A DNA stretch of 27,622 nucleotides, taken from the NCBI GenBank assembly GCA_964547725.1, contig CAZJOO010000003.1, positions 1 to 27,622 of the forward strand, read 5' to 3'. The notes under the pieces were generated by a model. That model did not search any database. It was not told the DNA's origin and saw only the letters and a program-made list of their open reading frames with translations. The position numbers and the translations under genes were made by a program. Every line of letters begins with the position of its first letter. Position 1 is the stretch's first letter. This DNA is from JAAZMU01 sp964547725. GTDB lineage: Bacteria; Patescibacteriota; Minisyncoccia; Minisyncoccales; Minisyncoccaceae. Below, in pieces: positions 16,309 through 22,419 of this stretch.

Positions 16309-17115
16309 ATGAAAAACAAATCATTTACATTAATAGAGCTTTTGGTGGTAATCGTAATTATTGGAATACTCGCTGGAATTATTATTGTTTCCGTAAGTTC
16401 TTCTATTTCTAAAGCTAACTTTGCGAAAGGTCAGGCATTTTCTTCAACGGTTAGAAATGGACTTCTTTTGAATCTAGTTTCTGAGTGGAGTTTTGATAAT
16501 TTAACTCAAAGTGCAGGAACGGTTCTTTCTGCAGATACTTCCATTGAGGACGAATGGGGAAATTATGATGGTTTGTCTAAAGGAACTTTAATCGTAAAAG
16601 ATGGAAGTGATTGCATAAAAGGAAAGTGTCTATCGTTTGATGGGTCTACGGGATACGTTTTAATTCCTACTTTTAATATTGGCAACTTAGCAACAGTTTC
16701 TTTCTGGGCTAAGAGTAGTGCTTATAATGGAAGAATGTCTTTTTCTTTTAATGCAGATAATTATACAGCGGGTCCAGATTTTTACTTTATAAGTAGTGGG
16801 CTTCTCTGGAATACTGGAGATGGCGGGGGAAATCCTTTTACAAATTCAAGTATTCCCAATAGTGATTGGCATCACTTTGTAGTTGTAAATGATGAAAATA
16901 GTAATGCACGATTATATATTGATGGTTCTCAAATAGGAACAGCATCATATAGAAGTGTGAAAACAACAAATAATACTTTTTTTATTGGTAAATACGACAA
17001 TAATGGATATCATTTCAATGGAATAATTGATGAGTTTAATGTTTTTGACGCACTCTTAAGCTCTTCTCAAGTAAAAGAACTCTATGCTTATTATTCTAAT
17101 TTAGCTTCTAAATAA
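16309..17115 (+). CDS. Type IV prepilin-like protein with C-terminal LamG domain
   Basis: A 268-residue secreted or pilus-associated protein. It begins with a class III signal: a short basic leader MKNKS, then FTLIELLVVIVIIGILAG, with Glu10 (Glu5 of the mature form) and a long hydrophobic helix to about residue 29. The residue before the cleavage point is Ser5 instead of the usual Gly. After a helical stretch ending in SEWSFDN (59-64), residues from about 105 form a concanavalin A-like/LamG domain (CLSFDGSTGYV, TVSFWAK, DWHHFVVV, LYIDGSQIG, FNGIIDEFNVFD). Such domains bind sugars or glycans, so an adhesive minor or major pilin is plausible. A CX4C pair lies at 102-107. It stands alone under its own promoter. 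A partial paralogue starts at 27249. Confidence 0.88.
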   Translation: MKNKSFTLIELLVVIVIIGILAGIIIVSVSSSISKANFAKGQAFSSTVRNGLLLNLVSEWSFDNLTQSAGTVLSADTSIEDEWGNYDGLSKGTLIVKDGSDCIKGKCLSFDGSTGYVLIPTFNIGNLATVSFWAKSSAYNGRMSFSFNADNYTAGPDFYFISSGLLWNTGDGGGNPFTNSSIPNSDWHHFVVVNDENSNARLYIDGSQIGTASYRSVKTTNNTFFIGKYDNNGYHFNGIIDEFNVFDALLSSSQVKELYAYYSNLASK

Positions 17116-17122
17116 TCTTTCG

Positions 17123-17151
17123 TTGCCAAAAATTATTTTTAGGTGTACAAT
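17123..17151 (+). promoter_or_regulatory. lepB operon promoter
   Basis: TTGCCA (17123-17128), a 17-bp spacer and TACAAT (17146-17151). The ATG at 17158 lies 6 nt after the -10 box, again predicting a leaderless mRNA. The spacer contains an imperfect inverted repeat (CC-A-AAAA / TTTT-A-GG, 17126-17143) of unknown meaning. Confidence 0.75.
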
Positions 17152-17157
17152 TAAAAT

Positions 17158-17724
17158 ATGGAAATTAAAGGAATATTAAATTCGGTTTTAGAAATAGTGC
17201 TTCTTGTGGTTATTGCGCTTGCAATAGTGATACCAATAAGAACATATATTTTTCAACCTTTTATTGTAAATGGTGCTTCGATGGAACCAAGTTTTTACTC
17301 TGGTGATTATTTGATTGTAGATGAATTTACTTATAATTTTATAGAAGAGCCTCAAAGGGGAGATGTCGTTGTTTTCGATTATCCATTAAATCCTAATTTT
17401 AAATATATTAAAAGGGTAATAGGACTTCCAGGAGAAACTATATCTATTAAAGATGGAGTAATAACGATAAAAACGGTTTCGGGAGAAGAATTAGTTTTAG
17501 ACGAGGAAGAATATCTAAGCGATAGTCTTATTCAAGAATGGGTTTATTTAAATGATTTAGGAGAACAGACTTTAGGAGAAACAGAATACTTTGTTATGGG
17601 AGATAACAGAAATGGTTCTTCTGATTCAAGAAAATGGGGAGCTCTTCCAGAAAAGAATATCGACGGAAAAGTTTTATTTAGATTTTCTCCTAAAGAGTTA
17701 ACTAGCCAAAAAGTATATGACTAA
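17158..17724 (+). CDS. lepB: Type I signal peptidase
   Basis: Membrane-bound Ser/Lys protease that removes Sec signal peptides on the outer face of the membrane. The 188-residue product has one N-terminal transmembrane segment (about 8-27). Box B is NGASMEPSFYSGDY with nucleophile Ser41, the next box is RGDVVVFDYP, box D is YIKRVIGLPGE with general base Lys85, and box E is GDNRNGSSDSRKWG near the C-terminus. Length fits small Gram-positive-type SipS enzymes. The first gene of a unit with hisS, rpsU and yqeY; its last 8 nt overlap hisS. It does not process type IV prepilins, which need a different peptidase that is absent here. Confidence 0.95.
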   Translation: MEIKGILNSVLEIVLLVVIALAIVIPIRTYIFQPFIVNGASMEPSFYSGDYLIVDEFTYNFIEEPQRGDVVVFDYPLNPNFKYIKRVIGLPGETISIKDGVITIKTVSGEELVLDEEEYLSDSLIQEWVYLNDLGEQTLGETEYFVMGDNRNGSSDSRKWGALPEKNIDGKVLFRFSPKELTSQKVYD

Positions 17725-18997
17725 AATAAAATATCAAACAGTAACGGGAATGCATGATGTTTTCGGTAGAGAACAATTGCTTTACGACAAGGTAAAAGAA
17801 GCAGCACAAAAGATAGCTGATTTTTATGCTTTTCAAAGAATAAATACTCCAATATTAGAAGATCAAGATCTTTTTATTAGATCGGTTGGAGAATCTACTG
17901 ATATTGTTGAAAAGGAGATGTTTTCTTTAAAAACAAAAGGAAAGGATTTGTTAGTATTACGTCCAGAAGGAACAGCTCCTGTTTTTAGGTCTTACTTAGA
18001 AAATGGTATGCAATCATTACCTCAGCCAGTAAAGTTATGGTATTATGGTCCATTCTTTAGATACGAAAGACCTCAAGCCGGAAGATATCGTCAGTTTTGG
18101 CAGATAGGCTTTGAGTTTATAGGTGATGATTCTGCTGTATTGGACGCTGAAACAATAGTTATTGCGTATAACTTGCTAAGTGAGCTTGGTTTTAAGAAAA
18201 CAATTGTGAGCATTAATTCGATTGGATGTGAAGAATGTAGGAAAGATTACAAAAAGGCCTTATCTTCTTTTTTAAGAAGTAAAAAAGACTCTATTTGCTC
18301 TGACTGTAAAAGAAGAGCAGAAAAGAACATTCTAAGAGTGCTTGATTGTAAGAACCCTAAATGTCAGCAAGTATTAAGTGAAGCTCCTCAAATTTTAGAT
18401 TATTTATGCCCTGAATGTAAAAATCACTTTAAACAAGTGCTTGAGTTTTTAGAAGAGGTACAAGTTCCATATAAATTGAATCCATTTTTAGTGAGAGGGT
18501 TAGACTATTACAGTAAAACAGTTTTTGAAATTAGTTTTGAAGGTAGTCCCGAAGAAGAAGCTATTGGGTCAATTTTAGGAGGAGGAAGATATGATTTTCT
18601 TGGGAAAGCTTTAAAAACAGATATTGTTCCTGCCGTTGGTTTTTCAATGGGAGTAGAAAGAGTTATTGCTCTAATGAAAGCAAAGGAAATTGAATTTAAT
18701 CCAAAGAAAAAAGAAGGAATCTTTATTGTTCAAGTGGGAGATTTAGCCAAAAGAAAAGCTTTTAAGATTATCCAAGACTTTAGAGCTGCTAAAATTAACC
18801 TTTTTGAAGCAATTTCTAAAGATTCTATGAAATTGCAGTTGACGAAAGCAAATAAATTAGGTATAAATACAGTATTAATTATTGGACAGCAAGAAGCTTT
18901 GAATAATACAGTCATTATAAAAGATATGACTACGGGCAAACAGTCCATTGTTAAGCAAGAAAATATTGTAAAAGAAGTTAAGAAAAGAATTAAATAA
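17717..18997 (+). CDS. hisS: Histidyl-tRNA synthetase
   Basis: Class II synthetase charging tRNA-His; 426 residues, the normal bacterial size. Seen: GMHDVFG at 11-17, motif 2 LRPEGTAPVFRSY and FRYERPQAGRYRQFWQ (114-129), a cysteine-bearing insertion (CEECRKD, CSDCKRR, CKNPKCQ, CPEC) as in many bacterial enzymes, the histidine-specific LVRGLDYYSKTVFEI, GGGRYDFLG and motif 3 PAVGFSMGVERVI, then an anticodon-binding domain. It overlaps lepB by 8 nt and ends 3 nt before rpsU, so it is co-transcribed. No T-box or other leader regulation can fit. Confidence 0.97.
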   Translation: MTKIKYQTVTGMHDVFGREQLLYDKVKEAAQKIADFYAFQRINTPILEDQDLFIRSVGESTDIVEKEMFSLKTKGKDLLVLRPEGTAPVFRSYLENGMQSLPQPVKLWYYGPFFRYERPQAGRYRQFWQIGFEFIGDDSAVLDAETIVIAYNLLSELGFKKTIVSINSIGCEECRKDYKKALSSFLRSKKDSICSDCKRRAEKNILRVLDCKNPKCQQVLSEAPQILDYLCPECKNHFKQVLEFLEEVQVPYKLNPFLVRGLDYYSKTVFEISFEGSPEEEAIGSILGGGRYDFLGKALKTDIVPAVGFSMGVERVIALMKAKEIEFNPKKKEGIFIVQVGDLAKRKAFKIIQDFRAAKINLFEAISKDSMKLQLTKANKLGINTVLIIGQQEALNNTVIIKDMTTGKQSIVKQENIVKEVKKRIK

Positions 18998-19000
18998 GCT

Positions 19001-19210
19001 ATGTTAATTAAACCAAAAACACAGAAAGAAACATCCCAATCTCTTGTATATAGATTTACGCAAGCCGTAAAAAAGAGCGGACTTTTAGTTGAAGCTAGAA
19101 AGAGACAATTCACAAAAAGAAATATTTCTAAGAATATTTTGAAAAGAAAGGCTATTATCAGAGAGGAGAAGAAAAAAGAATATTTAAAGAACAAGAAACT
19201 TGGTAAATGA
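19001..19210 (+). CDS. rpsU: Ribosomal protein bS21
   Basis: A 69-residue, highly basic protein. The core ETSQSLVYRFTQAVKK then SGLLVEARKRQF matches the bS21 pattern of a conserved N-terminal segment, a helix and the ARKRxF/LRKREY block, followed by a Lys/Arg-rich C-terminal tail. In the 30S subunit bS21 sits near the 3' end of 16S rRNA, by the anti-Shine-Dalgarno region. Its adjacency to yqeY, overlapping by 4 nt, is a common bacterial arrangement and strengthens the call. The N-terminus is slightly longer than in E. coli. Confidence 0.9.
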   Translation: MLIKPKTQKETSQSLVYRFTQAVKKSGLLVEARKRQFTKRNISKNILKRKAIIREEKKKEYLKNKKLGK

Positions 19211-19692
19211 TTATTGACCAAATAAAAAAAGATTTAATTAGTTTTCAAAAAGAGAAGAGATCTACCGAGGTCTCTTCTTTACGAATGCTCCTATCTTCGA
19301 TTGTTAATAAAGAAAAAGACAAAAGATTAAAATTGTCTTCAGATTTTTCAAGCGAGGAACTAGATTTAAAATCAAAACTTACCGAAGAAGAAGTCTTGGA
19401 AGCTATTTTTGCTGAAGCCAAGAAAAGAAAAGACGCCATTGAGGAGTACAAAAAAGCAGATAGAAACGATTTAATTGAAGGAGAATCTTTAGAATTAAAA
19501 ACTCTTCAAAAATATCTTCCCGAAGAAATGGGAGAAGAAGAAATCAGAAAGATTGTGAAAGAAGTTATTGAAGAACAAAAAATAACAGATATGAAAGGAA
19601 TAGGAATTTTAATGAAAGAGGTGATTCAAAAAACAAAAGGATTGGCTGATGGGAAAAAAATAAACAGTATTGCTAGAGAACTATTAAACTAA
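19207..19692 (+). CDS. yqeY: YqeY/GatB-C-terminal-like protein
   Basis: A 161-residue protein of the GatB/YqeY family. Seen: an N-terminal helical domain (MIIDQIKKDLISFQKEK, SSLRMLLSSI), the block EEVLEAIFAEAKKRKDAIEEY, then YLPEEMGEEEIRKIVKEVI and a C-terminal helix bundle with GIGILMKEVI and LADGKKINSIARELL, which resembles the tRNA-binding tail of GatB. The function of stand-alone YqeY is not established; a link with tRNA or translation is inferred from the fold and its usual place behind rpsU. It overlaps rpsU by 4 nt and is followed by a strong terminator. Confidence 0.9.
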   Translation: MIIDQIKKDLISFQKEKRSTEVSSLRMLLSSIVNKEKDKRLKLSSDFSSEELDLKSKLTEEEVLEAIFAEAKKRKDAIEEYKKADRNDLIEGESLELKTLQKYLPEEMGEEEIRKIVKEVIEEQKITDMKGIGILMKEVIQKTKGLADGKKINSIARELLN

Positions 19693-19703
19693 CACTTAAA
19701 AAC

Positions 19704-19727
19704 CTCCCTTAAAGGGAGATTTTTTTT
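19704..19727 (+). terminator. Rho-independent terminator after yqeY
   Basis: GC-rich stem CTCCC (19704-19708) and GGGAG (19714-19718) around TTAAA, extendable by A-T pairs in the loop, then eight T from 19720 to 19727. It closes the lepB-hisS-rpsU-yqeY unit. Confidence 0.88.
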
Positions 19728-19755
19728 AAAAATATTTTGCTGTTTTAATCAAGTC

Positions 19756-19783
19756 TTGCGTAAAAAATATGATTTGATAAAAT
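19756..19783 (+). promoter_or_regulatory. ybeY-ftsA-ftsZ promoter
   Basis: TTGCGT (19756-19761), a 16-bp spacer and TAAAAT (19778-19783) preceded by TG-A, an extended -10. The ATG of ybeY at 19792 lies 8 nt downstream. This promoter also rules out the in-frame TTG at 19756 as the start. Confidence 0.6.
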
Positions 19784-19791
19784 GGAAGCAT

Positions 19792-20187
19792 ATGATAGAA
19801 ATTAATAATTTAACCTCAGAAAAAATTGATTCTAAAAGGGTTGAATTAATTATTTTGAAAACCTTAGAACTAGAAGGGAATAAGAACACTAAAGAAATGT
19901 CCGTTGCCATTATAAGTTCTGAAGAAATCAAAAGAATAAACAGTCAATATAGGGAAATTGATAGCGCAACCGATGTTTTATCTTTTGAAGGCGACGATAA
20001 TATTTTAGGAGAAATCATTGTTTGTCCCGAAGAAGTTCGTAAGAACGGAAATAGTTTTGACGATGAATTAAAAAGGGTTTTAATCCACGGCACTTTACAC
20101 ATTCTCGGCTATGATCATGAAAAAGATCAAGGCGAGATGATACAAAAACAAGAAGAGTATTTTTCTTTAATTAAAAATAATAATTAG
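19792..20187 (+). CDS. ybeY: YbeY endoribonuclease / 16S rRNA maturation factor
   Basis: A 131-residue metal-dependent RNase of the UPF0054 family, needed for 16S rRNA 3'-end maturation and ribosome quality control. The zinc site is HGTLHILGYDH with His99, His103 and His109; upstream are the conserved INSQYREIDSATDVLSF block and ILGEIIVCPE. The ATG at 19792 is chosen because it gives the normal family N-terminus and sits 8 nt after a -10 element; the frame is open further upstream to a TTG at 19756 that coincides with the -35 box. The gene lies 4 nt before ftsA, so it shares a transcript with the division genes. Confidence 0.93.
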   Translation: MIEINNLTSEKIDSKRVELIILKTLELEGNKNTKEMSVAIISSEEIKRINSQYREIDSATDVLSFEGDDNILGEIIVCPEEVRKNGNSFDDELKRVLIHGTLHILGYDHEKDQGEMIQKQEEYFSLIKNNN

Positions 20188-20191
20188 CATT

Positions 20192-21457
20192 ATGGCAAAA
20201 GAACCAACAATTATCGGCTTAGACATCGGATCTCAAAGTATAAAGATTTTAGGTGTTTTGAAAGATGGTAATAGTGATATGTATAGAGTACAGTTTTTTG
20301 AAGAAATTCCTACAGTGGGATTTATTAAAGGAAGGATTAAAGACGATAAGGTTCTTACAAAAAGAATTATAGAGATATTCGATAAGGTTGAAGAAAAATA
20401 TAACACCAAAATACCTTCAGTGATTGTTAATATTTCTGGTAGTAGACTTGAGCTTTTTAGCAACAAAGCTTCAGTTTCTGTTGGAGGAGCTAATGGAAAA
20501 GTTTCAGAAGTAGACAAGGAAAGAGTTTTCGAAGATGTTAAGACAGTAGTTTTAGGTAATAACAAAAAAGTTCTTAAGGTTTTTCCTAAAGAATGGAGTT
20601 TGGATGGGGAAAAAGATATTTCCGATCCATTCGGACTAAAAGGAATTAGGTTAGAGCTAGAGGCTTCTATTTTGACTTGTTTTTCTTCCGACAGAGAGCT
20701 TTTAGAAACCGTTCTTAACAGTAGTGGTGTAGATGTAGAAGATATTATCCCAACACCTTTTGCTGATGCCACAGCGCTTTTAGACGACACTCAAAAAGAA
20801 TTAGGAGTGGCTGTAATTAATATAGGTTTTGGAACTACAAGTATGATTGTTTATGAAGACGGAAAAATTGTTGATTTGGCTATTTTTCCAGTAGGTTCTT
20901 CTCATCTTACAAACGATATTGCTATTGGACTGCAGACAGAAATAGATATTGCGGAAAAAATAAAGTTAGAATATGGCCTTACAGAATTAAGCAACAAAAA
21001 AATAGAAATTAATCTAGAAACATTTTTAAATGATATTGATGACGAGGAAGAAGATGTTCTCATTAATAAGAAAAAGCCCAAAGACACTAAAGACTGTTTA
21101 ATTTTCACTGAAAAAGATTTAAGAAAGATAATTGCTCCAAGATTAACAGAGATATTTGATTTAATTAGAGATAGATTAAAGAAAATAGGAAAAGATAAAA
21201 ACCTGCCAGCAGGTATTGTCCTTACAGGAGGAGGTTCTAATTTAAAAGGACTTCAAGAATTTGCTAAAAAAGAATTTGGACTTCCTTGCAAAATCGGAAT
21301 CACTTCTAAATTTATTGGCTTTGAAAGAAAAGATCCTTCCAACACAACGGTTTGTGGACTTGTCCTTGTAAATGGTTTTGATGATGAAGATAGACCAGAT
21401 GAAAATGGGTTTTTTAAGAAAATAGGTAGTTTTATTTCTAACTTTATGCCTAATTAA
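20192..21457 (+). CDS. ftsA: Cell division protein FtsA
   Basis: Actin-like ATPase that tethers FtsZ filaments to the membrane. In 421 residues: the phosphate-1 motif IIGLDIGSQSIKI at the N-terminus, the SHS2-like 1C domain, VINIGFGTTSMIVYEDGKI (phosphate 2), PVGSSHLTNDIAIGL and LTGGGSNLKGL (adenosine motif). The C-terminus FFKKIGSFISNFMPN (407-421) can form an amphipathic membrane-targeting helix. An acidic insertion (about 280-295, NDIDDEEEDVLINKK) is unusual but does not interrupt a motif. It lies 4 nt after ybeY and 4 nt before ftsZ. No Shine-Dalgarno sequence precedes it. Confidence 0.95.
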   Translation: MAKEPTIIGLDIGSQSIKILGVLKDGNSDMYRVQFFEEIPTVGFIKGRIKDDKVLTKRIIEIFDKVEEKYNTKIPSVIVNISGSRLELFSNKASVSVGGANGKVSEVDKERVFEDVKTVVLGNNKKVLKVFPKEWSLDGEKDISDPFGLKGIRLELEASILTCFSSDRELLETVLNSSGVDVEDIIPTPFADATALLDDTQKELGVAVINIGFGTTSMIVYEDGKIVDLAIFPVGSSHLTNDIAIGLQTEIDIAEKIKLEYGLTELSNKKIEINLETFLNDIDDEEEDVLINKKKPKDTKDCLIFTEKDLRKIIAPRLTEIFDLIRDRLKKIGKDKNLPAGIVLTGGGSNLKGLQEFAKKEFGLPCKIGITSKFIGFERKDPSNTTVCGLVLVNGFDDEDRPDENGFFKKIGSFISNFMPN

Positions 21458-21461
21458 TTGT

Positions 21462-22403
21462 ATGAATAACTTAACAAAAATAAAAGTTATTGGAGTTGGA
21501 GGAGCTGGTTGTAATACTATCCATAGATTGTATAGCACAGGATCAAATATCGATTTTATTTCTTTAAATACAGACATTCAGGATTTGCAGAAAAAGAAAT
21601 CGACAAAGAAAATTAGAATAGGAAAAAAGGCAACTGGAGGTTTGGGCGCTGGAATGCATCCAGAGATGGGAAGGCTTAGCGCAGAAGAGAATCGGGCAGA
21701 TATAGAACAAGCAATTATCGGCACAGACATTCTTTTTATTACAGCTGGACTAGGTGGAGGAACAGGCTCTGGAGCAATGGCTGTTGTTGCAGAAATAGCG
21801 AAGGCTAATAATATCTTAACCATTGGTGTTGTAACACTTCCATTTTCTTTTGAAGGAAAGAAGAGAAAAAAGATTGCTATGGATGCTTTAAGTGAAATTG
21901 AGAAAAATATAGACACTCTTGTGGTGATTCCAAATGATAAGCTTCTTGAAACCATTTCTAAAGAATCTACGGTGGAAAGTGCTTTTGAGCAATGTGATGA
22001 ATTGTTAAAGGAGGCAGTTGAAAGTATTTCGAGCGTTATTTTAAATCCAGGAATATTAAATTTAGATTTTTCAGACATTAAAAGAGTTTTAAAAGAAGGA
22101 GGGTCAGCCTTCTTCGGAGTAGGAAAAGCAAAAGGAGAGAATAGGGCTATTGAGGCGACAAAGATAGCTTTATCCTCACAAATAACACGCTTTCCTCTCC
22201 AAAAAGCAGAAGGAATATTGTTCAATGTAACATCAGGGGAAAACAATTTTTCTTTATCAGAAGTTAAACAAGTTTCAGCACTTGTTAGAGAAAAAGCATC
22301 TCCTTCGACTAAGATTATTTTTGGAGCATCTTTTGATAATAACTTAGTTAAAGATGAAATTAGAGTTACAATTATAGCAACATCCGCCAATATAGATAAT
22401 TAA
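21462..22403 (+). CDS. ftsZ: Cell division GTPase FtsZ, core only
   Basis: Tubulin-like GTPase forming the division ring. Seen: VIGVGGAGCN at 9-18, the tubulin signature as GGGTGSG at 98-104 (Ser where most have Thr), PFSFEGKKR (127-135), VIPND, and the synergy loop NLDFSDIK (200-207) with the GTP-hydrolysing Asp202 and Asp205 positions retained. The protein ends at residue 313 with VTIIATSANIDN, which is the last strand of the globular core. The flexible linker and the conserved C-terminal peptide that binds FtsA are absent. Only 16 nt separate it from nrdD, and no other frame there supplies a tail, so this is not an obvious frameshift. Confidence 0.95.
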   Translation: MNNLTKIKVIGVGGAGCNTIHRLYSTGSNIDFISLNTDIQDLQKKKSTKKIRIGKKATGGLGAGMHPEMGRLSAEENRADIEQAIIGTDILFITAGLGGGTGSGAMAVVAEIAKANNILTIGVVTLPFSFEGKKRKKIAMDALSEIEKNIDTLVVIPNDKLLETISKESTVESAFEQCDELLKEAVESISSVILNPGILNLDFSDIKRVLKEGGSAFFGVGKAKGENRAIEATKIALSSQITRFPLQKAEGILFNVTSGENNFSLSEVKQVSALVREKASPSTKIIFGASFDNNLVKDEIRVTIIATSANIDN

Positions 22404-22419
22404 TTTAAGAAACACAAAA

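Noticed and set aside
17126..17143. Imperfect inverted repeat between the -35 and -10 of lepB
   Set aside because: Mismatched and only a few paired bases; noted with the promoter but not called as an operator.
18730..19221. Minus-strand open frame spanning the hisS end and rpsU
   Set aside because: Phe/Leu/Ile-rich shadow of Lys/Glu-rich coding sequence, crossing two well-supported genes.
20233..20790. Minus-strand open frame opposite ftsA
   Set aside because: Low-complexity Ser/Leu-rich translation opposite conserved FtsA motifs; no promoter or family likeness.
21578..22390. Long open frame on the minus strand opposite ftsZ
   Set aside because: It lies wholly inside ftsZ, has no recognisable motif and a Ser/Pro/Phe-rich composition typical of the antisense of a conserved gene.
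22404..22419. Frameshift that might have removed an FtsZ tail
   Set aside because: The gap to nrdD is 16 nt and neither alternative frame encodes a linker or a typical C-terminal peptide, so a simple frameshift does not explain the short protein.
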